Source: PALSA-555 sp035468285 (lineage in GTDB: Bacteria > Actinomycetota > Acidimicrobiia > IMCC26256 > PALSA-555). Taken from it: DNA of 64,000 nucleotides. Under the pieces are notes generated by a model. That model was not told the DNA's origin, searched no databases, and worked only from the letters and a program-made list of their open reading frames with translations. Shown one piece after another: positions 16,932 through 24,149 of the stretch (positions are counted from its first letter, which is position 1; the number at the start of each line of letters is the position of its first letter). A program made the translations under genes and the position numbers. The stretch spans positions 1 to 64,000 of the forward strand of contig DATISY010000090.1 in the NCBI GenBank assembly GCA_035468285.1, written 5' to 3'.

Positions 16932-17421
16932 GCCAGCGCTTCTGCAGCTCGTCGTTGCCGAGGCCCTCGTGTTGGATTCGTTCTTGGAGCAGGACGATTC
17001 CCTGCAGGAGTGCCTCGGGCCGGGGGGGACATCCGGGCACGTAGACGTCGACGGGGATGACCTGGTCGACGCCTTTGGTCACGGAGTAGGAGTCCCAGTA
17101 CGGGCCGCCGCAGTTCGCACACGACCCCATCGAGATCACGTACTTGGGGTCCGGCATCTGCTCGTAGAGGCGCTTGATGGACGGGGCCATCTTGTCGGTG
17201 ACGGTCCCGGAGATGACGACGAGGTCGGCTTGGCGAGGGCTCGCCGGGAACGGGATGACGCCGAGGCGCATCATGTCGTAGCGGGGACTGGCCAGCGCGG
17301 CGCCCATCTCGATGGCGCAGCACGCGAGGCCCCACTGGAACATCCAGAGCGAGTACTTGCGGCTGTAGTTGAGCAGCCAGGTGAGTGGTTTCGGCAGTCG
17401 ACCCTGTTCGACTAGGCCCAC
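16906..17421 (-). CDS. nuoB: NADH-quinone oxidoreductase subunit B, N2 cluster (11-subunit operon)
   Basis: This 171-residue protein holds the terminal [4Fe-4S] cluster N2. Ligands are the tandem Cys in QWGLACCAIEMG, the Cys in MGSCANCGG, and the one in VYVPGCPPRPEAL. A further Cys (CANC) is common in this family. The frame is open much further upstream, but the GTG at 17421 overlaps the nuoA stop by 10 nt and the protein then begins in line with homologues (GLVEQGRLPKPLTWLLN). Confidence 0.95.
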   Translation of the reverse strand: MGLVEQGRLPKPLTWLLNYSRKYSLWMFQWGLACCAIEMGAALASPRYDMMRLGVIPFPASPRQADLVVISGTVTDKMAPSIKRLYEQMPDPKYVISMGSCANCGGPYWDSYSVTKGVDQVIPVDVYVPGCPPRPEALLQGIVLLQERIQHEGLGNDELQKRWRGEPIVVG

Positions 17422-17774
17422 CGCAGCACTCCTTTTCGCCAGGCGTAGACGAGGCCGAGGGTGAGCACCACGAGGAAGACGCTCATCTCGACGAGGCCGA
17501 ACACGTCGAGGGTCTTGAGGTTGACGGCCCACGGGAAGATGAAGACCGCCTCGACGTCGAATATGACGAAGAGGAGCGCATAGATGTAATAGCGGACGTT
17601 CGACTGGCCCCAGCCCCCGACGGGGTCCGAGCCGGACTCGTAGCTGATGTACTTGTCTTCTTGCGGCCGGTTCGGGCGCAGGAGACGGCCGGCGCCGAGC
17701 ATCGCGCCGAACATGAGCGCGGCGGCCCCGATCAGGACGGCGACGGACAGGTACTGCCGGTAGAACTCGGTCAC
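17412..17774 (-). CDS. nuoA: NADH-quinone oxidoreductase subunit A (11-subunit operon, first gene)
   Basis: This 120-residue subunit has three membrane helices, standard for NuoA. The loop between helices 1 and 2 has KYISYESGSDPVGGWGQSN, where many NuoA have a Cys (YECG); it is Ser here. Helix 2 has the conserved FVIFDVEAVFIFPWA with its acidic residues. It starts with GTG at 17774. An element identical to one upstream of the second nuoA lies 38-52 nt before the start. It opens a run of eleven nuo genes plus the midA-like gene. Confidence 0.95.
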   Translation of the reverse strand: MTEFYRQYLSVAVLIGAAALMFGAMLGAGRLLRPNRPQEDKYISYESGSDPVGGWGQSNVRYYIYALLFVIFDVEAVFIFPWAVNLKTLDVFGLVEMSVFLVVLTLGLVYAWRKGVLRWA

Positions 17775-17811
17775 TGCGAGCCGGCCCTCTCGATCCCCCG
17801 GGGATGCACCG

Positions 17812-17826
17812 GGCGCGCAGGCTATC
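17812..17826 (-). promoter_or_regulatory. 15-bp element shared by both nuoA promoters (copy 1)
   Basis: The minus-strand sequence GATAGCCTGCGCGCC lies 38-52 nt upstream of this nuoA. An identical 15-mer lies 42-56 nt upstream of the other nuoA. It includes a TAGCCT that fits the -10 pattern TANNNT, so it may be the promoter -10 box plus a conserved start region. Identity is seen; the role is inferred. Confidence 0.55.
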
Positions 17827-17868
17827 AGTGAGGGTCCGCCGGGCCTGAACCGCCGGGAGCCTGAACCG

Positions 17869-17894
17869 TGGTCGCGCAGGTCCCTGCGCGACCA
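17869..17894. promoter_or_regulatory. Perfect 12-bp inverted repeat in the nuoA/patatin divergent region
   Basis: The arms TGGTCGCGCAGG and CCTGCGCGACCA are perfect inverted copies separated by TC. The site lies between the divergent nuoA and patatin genes, 26 nt before the patatin start. Just left of it GCCTGAACCG occurs twice (17843-17852 and 17859-17868, 16 bp apart). It could be an operator for either gene or an mRNA hairpin in the patatin leader. Confidence 0.45.
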
Positions 17895-17920
17895 TGACCG
17901 AGACGAGGAGGAGGGGTCGC

Positions 17921-18838
17921 ATGCCAGGATCGCCGCGGCGCGCTGGCGGGGCACGGCCGCCTGGCACAGCGTTCGTGCTCTCGGGTGGCGGCAACCAGGG
18001 TGTGGCGCAGGTCGGGATGCTCCGCGCGCTGCTCGAACATGGGATCGTGCCCGACGTGGTGGTGGGCACCTCGGCGGGTGCGCTGAACGGCTGCTCGATC
18101 GCCACGTCACCGACCCTGGAGCGGGTCGATGAACTGGAGCGGGTGTGGCTGGGGTTACGAGGTGAGCAGGTCTTCCCGGGCGGGGTCCTGAAGCGGGCGT
18201 GGAATGTGTTGCGCCGCGACGACCACCTCTCCCCGAGCGAGGGTCTGCTCGGGGTGGTGGAGTCCGCGGGATCGGCGGCGGACTTCGCCAGCCTGGAGGT
18301 CCCGTTGCGGGTGGTGACGACGGACCTGGACACCGGCGACGAGATTCTCATCGTGTCGGGTCCGACGGCCCCGGCGCTGTTGGCGAGCGCGGCGATCCCG
18401 GGCATCTTCCCGCCCGTGGAGTTGAACGGGCATCGGCTGGTCGACGGGGCGGTCGTGAACCTGGTGCCGATCTCGCATGCGCTCGCCGGTCCGACCGGTC
18501 GGATCTTCGTGCTCGACGTCTCGGACCCGCTGGGTGACCGCCCGATCCGCTCCCCGTTGGATGTGGCGATCCGGGCGTTCGCGATCTCGCGTGATCAGCG
18601 CTTCGAGCTCGAGCTGCAGTGGGTCCCACCCGACGTCGAAGTGGTCGTGTTGCCGGCGCCCCGGGATGACCGCGAGTTCTTCGACTTTTCGGGTGGCGGT
18701 GCGATCGTCAACGAGGCGTACAAGCTGGCGTCGGACGCGCTCGACGAGTACGAGGGCCGATCGCAGCCTCGGTCGAGACGGTTCTGGGCCTGGGGCGGCA
18801 GAGGACGGACGCTCAGGCGTTCCAGCGTCGGAGCGTGA
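17921..18838 (+). CDS. Patatin-like phospholipase
   Basis: This 305-residue serine lipid acyl hydrolase has the oxyanion loop SGGGNQGVAQVGML near residue 22, the catalytic Ser in VVGTSAGALNG near residue 52, and the catalytic Asp in VDGAVVNLVP near residue 175. These define the patatin fold with its Ser-Asp dyad. It probably deacylates phospholipids at the membrane; the true substrate is unknown. An ATG at 17894 is in frame, but it sits inside an inverted repeat with no ribosome site, while the ATG at 17921 follows GAGGAGGAGGGG. The 3' end overlaps the converging phosphatase gene by 26 nt. Confidence 0.88.
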   Translation: MPGSPRRAGGARPPGTAFVLSGGGNQGVAQVGMLRALLEHGIVPDVVVGTSAGALNGCSIATSPTLERVDELERVWLGLRGEQVFPGGVLKRAWNVLRRDDHLSPSEGLLGVVESAGSAADFASLEVPLRVVTTDLDTGDEILIVSGPTAPALLASAAIPGIFPPVELNGHRLVDGAVVNLVPISHALAGPTGRIFVLDVSDPLGDRPIRSPLDVAIRAFAISRDQRFELELQWVPPDVEVVVLPAPRDDREFFDFSGGGAIVNEAYKLASDALDEYEGRSQPRSRRFWAWGGRGRTLRRSSVGA

Positions 18839-19382
18839 CGTCCTCGTGCTCGTGGCCGAGGACGTTGAGCGTCGCGGTCTCGAGGGCGAACTGGGCGCCG
18901 TTCCGGACGTTGAAGCCGAGGTACACCGCGGTGAGGGCCCTCAGGATGTGCCCGTGCGCGAAGAGCAACGTGTCCCCGGGCGCGGCTTCGCACCGGGCGA
19001 TCACTGCCTGGACCCGGGTCTGCACCTGCGGGGCGGTCTCCCCGCCCGGTGGGTCCCCGTTCCAGATGGTCCAGCCGGGCCGGTCGACGCGGATCTCGTC
19101 GCTCGTGACGCCTTCGTAGTCGCCGTAGTCCCATTCGAGGAGGTCCTCGTCGACGACCGCGTCGGGATAGCCGGCGAGCCGTGCGGTGTCGCGGGCCCGT
19201 CGCAACGGGCTCGTCAGCACGAGCGCGAACGTCTGGTCGCGCAGACGGGGCGCGAGCCCGAGCGCCTCGTCCTCACCGGTTGGCAGGAGCGGGAGGTCGG
19301 TGCGGCCGGTGTGGCGGCCTTCTTGGCTCCACTCGGTGTCGCCGTGACGGACGAGCCAGATCCCGGGCGCGGTCGCGGTCAC
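18813..19382 (-). CDS. Histidine phosphatase superfamily protein (phosphoglycerate mutase-like)
   Basis: This 189-residue protein shows the catalytic WLVRHGDTEWS near residue 9 (RHG, phospho-His), the second Arg in LTSPLRRARDTARLAGYP near residue 57, a Glu near LLEWDYGDYEG, and the second catalytic His in LLFAHGHILRAL near residue 144. It is a cofactor-independent-type acid phosphatase or a broad sugar-phosphate phosphatase; true phosphoglycerate mutase activity cannot be claimed. GTG start overlaps the pgi stop (GTGA), so it is coupled to pgi. It overlaps the patatin gene tail to tail by 26 nt. Confidence 0.88.
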   Translation of the reverse strand: MTATAPGIWLVRHGDTEWSQEGRHTGRTDLPLLPTGEDEALGLAPRLRDQTFALVLTSPLRRARDTARLAGYPDAVVDEDLLEWDYGDYEGVTSDEIRVDRPGWTIWNGDPPGGETAPQVQTRVQAVIARCEAAPGDTLLFAHGHILRALTAVYLGFNVRNGAQFALETATLNVLGHEHEDVTLRRWNA

Positions 19383-21001
19383 GTCCGGAGACGTCGGTAC
19401 CGGCGGATGAGCGCGTTCGTCGACGTGTCGTGGGCGAGCTCGGGTTCCTGGGCGGCGTCGAGCTCGGGGATGATGTCAGACGCGAGCTTCTTGCCGAGCT
19501 CCACGCCCCACTGGTCGAACGAGTTGATGTCCCAGACGGTGCCTTGGGTGAAGACCTTGTGCTCGTAGAGCGCGATGAGCTGACCGAGGGTGTGGGGGGT
19601 GAGCTCGGGGATCAGCATGGTGTTCGTCGGGTGGTTGCCGGCGAAGGTGCGGTGCGGGACCTGGAACTCGGGGACGCCTTCGGCTCTGACCTCCGCTGCG
19701 GTCTTCCCGAACGCGAGTGCTTGGGGCTGGGCGAAGAGGTTCGCCATCAACAGGTTGTGGTGGTCACCGAGCGGGTGGCGGGGACGACAGAACCCGATGA
19801 AGTCGCATGGGATCAGCTTCGTCCCTTGGTGGATGAGCTGGTAGTAGGCGTGCTGACCGTTCGTTCCCGGTTGGCCCCACACGATCGGTCCGGTCTGCCA
19901 GCCGACGGGTTCGCCTTCGAGGGTGACGGACTTGCCGTTGCTCTCCATGTCGAGTTGCTGGAGGTAGTCGGTGAGGCGGGCCAGGTACTGGTCGTACGGG
20001 AGGATCGCGACGGTCTCGGCCCCGAAGAAGTTGTCGTACCAGATGCCGATGAGCCCGAGGATCATCGGCAGGTTCTGTTCGATCGGCGCGGTGCGGAAGT
20101 GCTCGTCGATGACATGGAATCCCGCGAGCATGCTCCCGAAGGCGTCGGGGCCGATGGCGACCATGAGGGAGAGCCCGATCGCAGAGTCGTAGGAGTAGCG
20201 CCCGCCGACCCAGTCCCAGAATTCGAACATGTTGGCGGGGTCGATGCCGAACTTCTCGACTTCGGCCTGGTTGGTCGAAACGGCGACGAAGTGCTTGGCG
20301 ATCGCGGCGTCGGTGTGGAGCGCGGCGAGGGCCCATTCGCGGGCGGTGCGGGCGTTGGTCATGGTCTCGAGCGTGGTGAAGGTCTTGGACGCGACGATGA
20401 ACAGGGTCTCTTCCTGGTCGAGGTCGCGGGTGGACTCCCAGAAGTCGGTGGCGTCGACGTTGGAGACAAACCGGACGGTCAGGGAGCGGTCGCTGAAGTC
20501 CTTGAGCGCCTCGTACGCCATGCGCGGGCCGAGGTCGCTGCCGCCGATGCCGATGTTGATGATGTTGCGGATCCGTCGGCCGGTGTGGCCGGTCCACGCC
20601 CCGGATCGGACCCGATCGGCGAAGTCGGTCATGCGGTCGAGGACCCGGTGGACCTGCGGTACGACGTCGACGCCGTCGACGACGATGCGGGCGTCGCGGG
20701 GGGCGCGGAGCGCGACGTGGAGCACGGCGCGTCGCTCGGTGACGTTGATCTTCTCGCCGGCGAACATGGCGTCGCGCCGCTGCTCGACGTCGGCCCGGCG
20801 GGCGAGGGCGGCAAGGAGCCGAATCGTCTCGCCGGTGAGTCGGTTCTTGGAGTAGTCGAGGTACAGGTCACCGGCTTCGAGGTGCATGGTGTCGCCGCGG
20901 CCGGGGTCCTCGGCGAAGAGCTGGCGGAGATGCACCGAGCGCAGCTGGTCGTAGTGGTCCGCGAGTGACGCCCATTCCGGCGTGTCCACGATGCGGGTCA
21001 T
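19379..21001 (-). CDS. pgi: Glucose-6-phosphate isomerase
   Basis: This 540-residue cytoplasmic enzyme interconverts glucose-6-phosphate and fructose-6-phosphate. The SIS-fold phosphate site is seen as NIGIGGSDLGPRMAYEAL, the second signature as WVGGRYSYDSAIGLSLM, and the third as EHKVFTQGTVWDINSFDQWG with catalytic residues and a C-terminal Lys in GVELGKKLA. Length matches the eukaryote/E. coli type. It sits between the two nuo operons on the same strand, with 67 nt before it to the end of nuoN-2 upstream. Confidence 0.97.
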   Translation of the reverse strand: MTRIVDTPEWASLADHYDQLRSVHLRQLFAEDPGRGDTMHLEAGDLYLDYSKNRLTGETIRLLAALARRADVEQRRDAMFAGEKINVTERRAVLHVALRAPRDARIVVDGVDVVPQVHRVLDRMTDFADRVRSGAWTGHTGRRIRNIINIGIGGSDLGPRMAYEALKDFSDRSLTVRFVSNVDATDFWESTRDLDQEETLFIVASKTFTTLETMTNARTAREWALAALHTDAAIAKHFVAVSTNQAEVEKFGIDPANMFEFWDWVGGRYSYDSAIGLSLMVAIGPDAFGSMLAGFHVIDEHFRTAPIEQNLPMILGLIGIWYDNFFGAETVAILPYDQYLARLTDYLQQLDMESNGKSVTLEGEPVGWQTGPIVWGQPGTNGQHAYYQLIHQGTKLIPCDFIGFCRPRHPLGDHHNLLMANLFAQPQALAFGKTAAEVRAEGVPEFQVPHRTFAGNHPTNTMLIPELTPHTLGQLIALYEHKVFTQGTVWDINSFDQWGVELGKKLASDIIPELDAAQEPELAHDTSTNALIRRYRRLRT

Positions 21002-21068
21002 CGCCGCCCTCCTCTCGTCGGGGGGAGCCTACGGGGCCTTCGGTCTGCCCCGGTCGACGAGTCGGTTC

Positions 21069-22559
21069 CTACAGCAGGAACGTCGCGTCGCGTGCCCAGT
21101 GGACGAACGTCCCGGGGACGACACCGACGACGACGACCAGCGCGACGCAGGCGACGAGCACGATCCCGGACCACGGGTCGACCCGGCGCAGCAGCCCGCC
21201 CGGTTCGGGTGCATCGTCGGGTCGTGCGCTGAGCATGGTGAGCGCGATGCGCAGGTAGTAGAAGGCGCCGACGACGCTCGCGAGCACCCCGATGATGAGG
21301 AGGGCGTACTCGTGCGCCTGGGCCGCGGCGCTGAAGACCTCGAGCTTGGCGACGAAGCCGCCGGTGAACGGGACGCCGGCCTGCGCGAGGACGAAGAAGA
21401 TGAGGAGGCCACCGACCACGGGCCGTTCGAGGGCGAGCCCGCGGTAGTCGTCGAGGGAGTGGTGGTCGTCGCCGCGGCGGGCGGCGATGGTGATGACCGC
21501 GAACGCCCCGATGGTCATGAACGCGTAGACGAACAGGTAGAGGAGGGCCGCTTCCCGGCCGCGTGACGTGTTGGCCTGGAACCCGATGAGGATGAACCCG
21601 GCATGGCCGATGGACGAGTACGCGAGGATCCGCTTCACGTCGGTCTGGATGACAGCCGCGACGTTCCCGACGACGAGCGAGAGCACGGCGAGCGCCCAGA
21701 CCGCGGGCCGCCAGTCGCTGCGGTAGAGCGGGAAAGCGACCCCAAAGATCCGGATCAGTGCGGCGAAGCCGGCGGCTTTGGTCGCCGCCGACATGAAGGA
21801 CGTCACCGGTGTCGGAGATCCTTGGTAGACGTCGGGGGTCCACATGTGGAACGGGACGGCGGCGACCTTGAACCCGAGGCCGACGAGGAGCAGCGCGATC
21901 CCGCCGAGCAGGGTGCCCTGGTCGAGCAGCGTGGTGTTGGCGAGGAACCGCGCGATCCCGGTGAGGGAGGTGGTGCCGGTGGCCCCATAGGTGAGCGCGA
22001 CGCCGTAGAGGAACACCGCGGACGAGAACGCGCCGAGCACGAAGTACTTCATCCCGGCTTCTTGGGAGCTGAGCCGTCGCCGGTCGAACGCCGCGAGCAC
22101 GTACAGCGGGATGGACAGCACCTCGAGGGCGAGGAACACGACGATCAGGTCGTTCGCGGTGGTCATGACGAGCATCCCGGCGGCGGACAACAAGATGAGC
22201 GCGAAGTACTCGGGTGCCTCGAGACCCTCCCGGCGCAGGTAGGCGACGGAGAGGAGGAGGGCCATGACCGTGGCGATGAGGACGACGACGCCGAGGAACA
22301 CGCCGAACGGGTCGACGCGGACCATGCCGGCGATGGTGGTCATCGCCCGGTGCCCACGCAGGAGGTGCCACAGCCGGTACTGGACCGCGCCGGCCGCGAC
22401 GACGCCAGAGATCGCGACGACCGTGCAGAGCGGCACGACGATCGGCCGGCGGCGCAGCACCGACCGCAGCATGACGATGAACACCCCGGCGGCGGCGAGG
22501 GCGATCTCGGGCGAGATGGCCAGCCAGTTGACGGTGGGGTGCACGATCGGCGGGGTCAC
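21069..22559 (-). CDS. nuoN: NADH-quinone oxidoreductase subunit N (14-subunit operon)
   Basis: This 496-residue antiporter-like membrane subunit has the NuoN hallmarks EAGMKYFVLGAFSSAVFLYG, FHMWTPDVYQGSPTPVTSFM, SAATKAAGFAALIRI with the channel Lys, and RILAYSSIGHAGFILIG. About 14 helices are visible. It is the last gene of the complete operon; its GTG overlaps the nuoM stop (GTGA). It shares only family-level similarity with the nuoN at 7599, which argues that the two operons are old paralogues or have separate origins. Confidence 0.95.
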   Translation of the reverse strand: MTPPIVHPTVNWLAISPEIALAAAGVFIVMLRSVLRRRPIVVPLCTVVAISGVVAAGAVQYRLWHLLRGHRAMTTIAGMVRVDPFGVFLGVVVLIATVMALLLSVAYLRREGLEAPEYFALILLSAAGMLVMTTANDLIVVFLALEVLSIPLYVLAAFDRRRLSSQEAGMKYFVLGAFSSAVFLYGVALTYGATGTTSLTGIARFLANTTLLDQGTLLGGIALLLVGLGFKVAAVPFHMWTPDVYQGSPTPVTSFMSAATKAAGFAALIRIFGVAFPLYRSDWRPAVWALAVLSLVVGNVAAVIQTDVKRILAYSSIGHAGFILIGFQANTSRGREAALLYLFVYAFMTIGAFAVITIAARRGDDHHSLDDYRGLALERPVVGGLLIFFVLAQAGVPFTGGFVAKLEVFSAAAQAHEYALLIIGVLASVVGAFYYLRIALTMLSARPDDAPEPGGLLRRVDPWSGIVLVACVALVVVVGVVPGTFVHWARDATFLL

Positions 22560-24148
22560 GGCGCGCCCCGTCCGAGCTGGATCGACTGGGAGGCGGTGAC
22601 CCCATCGGGGAGCTTCGTGGGTGCGTAGCCCTTGGGCCGCTTCTCACGGAAGTGGGTCTTGAGCTCGAGGTTGACGATGGTGCGCTTCAACGAGGGCTCG
22701 ACGCGCTCGATCGCGAGCTTGGGGTACAGGCCGAGGAAGAGGCTGAGGGCGAGAAGCGGCGCGACGACCATCACCTCGCGGAGGTTGACGTCGGGCAGTT
22801 TCAGGTTGATACCGGTGGGCTTGCCCATGAACGTCCGCTGGAAGGCCCACAGCATGTACACCGCGGCGAAGATGACCCCGACCACGCCCGCGACAGCCCA
22901 GGGTCGTCGGGACACGAACGTGCCCGCGAGTGACAGGAACTCCCCGATGAAACCCGAGAAGCCGGGAAGGCCGATGCCGGCGAACATCGCGCCGAGGAAC
23001 AACGCGGTGAGGAGGGGCGCGGACCGCCAGATGCCGCCGTACTCGGCGATCTCGTAGGTGTGGCGACGCTCGTAGAGCATGCCGACGAGCAGGAACAGCG
23101 CGCCGGTGGTGAGCGGATGGCTGAGCATCGTGAACACCGCGCCGTCGAGACCGATGACGGTGAGCGAGAAGACGCCCACGATCACGAACCCCATGTGTGC
23201 GACCGACGAGTAGGCGATGATCCGTTTCAGGTTCTTCTGCATCGCGGCGACGATCGCCCCGTAGAGGATGCCGATGACCCCGAGGGTGAGGAGCAGCGGC
23301 GCGAGGTCGACGGAGGCGTGAGGGAACAGCTCGAGCGAGAAGCGCAGCAGCCCGTACGCGCCCATCTTGAGGATGACGCCCGCCAGCACCACCGAGCCCG
23401 CGGTCGGCGCCTCGGTGTGCACGTCGGGCAGCCAGGTGTGGAGCGGGACCAGGGGGACCTTGATCGCGAACGCGGCGAGGAACCCGAAGAACAGCAAGAC
23501 CTCGGTGGTGCTGGACAGGCCGTGCCAGCTCCACGCGGCCAGGACGCGGTAGTCGAAGGAGAGGACGCCGGTCTGGGACTGGTGGATGAATCCGAGGATC
23601 AGGGTGCTCGCCAGCATCAACGATGATCCAGCAGCCGTATAGATGAAGAACTTCGTGGCCGCGTACTGGCGCCGTCCGTGACCCCAGCCCTGGATCAGGA
23701 AGTACATGGGGACCAGGAGGATCTCCCAGAACAAGAAGAAGACGATGAGGTCCAGGGAGAGGAAGATCCCCATGAGCGAGAACTCGAGCAGCAGGAACCA
23801 CGCGGTGAACGCCTTCGGTCGCTGCGTCGGGTACCGCTGGGAGGCGAGGAGCCCGATCGGGATGAGCAACGCGGTGGCGAGGATCATGAAGAGGCTGATC
23901 CCGTCGACACCGACGATGTAGCGCGACCCGATCGAAGGGAGCCACGGCCGGTTCTCGACGAACTGGAAGAACACCTTCTTGGTCGAAAAGTCGGCCAGCA
24001 GCCAGCAGGCCAGGCCGAGCGTGGCGACGCTGAACGCGTACCCGACCGCCCTGACGAGCTCGGGGCGCCGGCCTGGGAGGAGCGCGACGACGACCGCCCC
24101 GATGAGCGGCGTCGCGATGATGGCGGTGAGGATCGGGAAGTCGGTCAC
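22556..24148 (-). CDS. nuoM: NADH-quinone oxidoreductase subunit M (14-subunit operon)
   Basis: This 530-residue antiporter-like subunit shows FWEILLVPMYFLIQGWGHG (helix-5 Glu), VPLHTWLPDVHTEAPTAGSV, ILKMGAYGLLRFSL (helix-8 Lys), and RIIAYSSVAHMGFVIVGVFS. It pumps protons in the membrane arm. Its tail of about 35 residues (FREKRPKGYAPTKLPDG) is extra compared with most NuoM and is polar. The GTG start is 1 nt from the nuoL stop. Confidence 0.95.
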   Translation of the reverse strand: MTDFPILTAIIATPLIGAVVVALLPGRRPELVRAVGYAFSVATLGLACWLLADFSTKKVFFQFVENRPWLPSIGSRYIVGVDGISLFMILATALLIPIGLLASQRYPTQRPKAFTAWFLLLEFSLMGIFLSLDLIVFFLFWEILLVPMYFLIQGWGHGRRQYAATKFFIYTAAGSSLMLASTLILGFIHQSQTGVLSFDYRVLAAWSWHGLSSTTEVLLFFGFLAAFAIKVPLVPLHTWLPDVHTEAPTAGSVVLAGVILKMGAYGLLRFSLELFPHASVDLAPLLLTLGVIGILYGAIVAAMQKNLKRIIAYSSVAHMGFVIVGVFSLTVIGLDGAVFTMLSHPLTTGALFLLVGMLYERRHTYEIAEYGGIWRSAPLLTALFLGAMFAGIGLPGFSGFIGEFLSLAGTFVSRRPWAVAGVVGVIFAAVYMLWAFQRTFMGKPTGINLKLPDVNLREVMVVAPLLALSLFLGLYPKLAIERVEPSLKRTIVNLELKTHFREKRPKGYAPTKLPDGVTASQSIQLGRGAP

Positions 24149-24149
24149 A

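Noticed and set aside
17775..17893. Possible Rex operator before the first nuo operon
   Set aside because: No TTGTG-N8-CACAA-like sequence is present before either nuoA, so direct Rex control of nuo is not supported.
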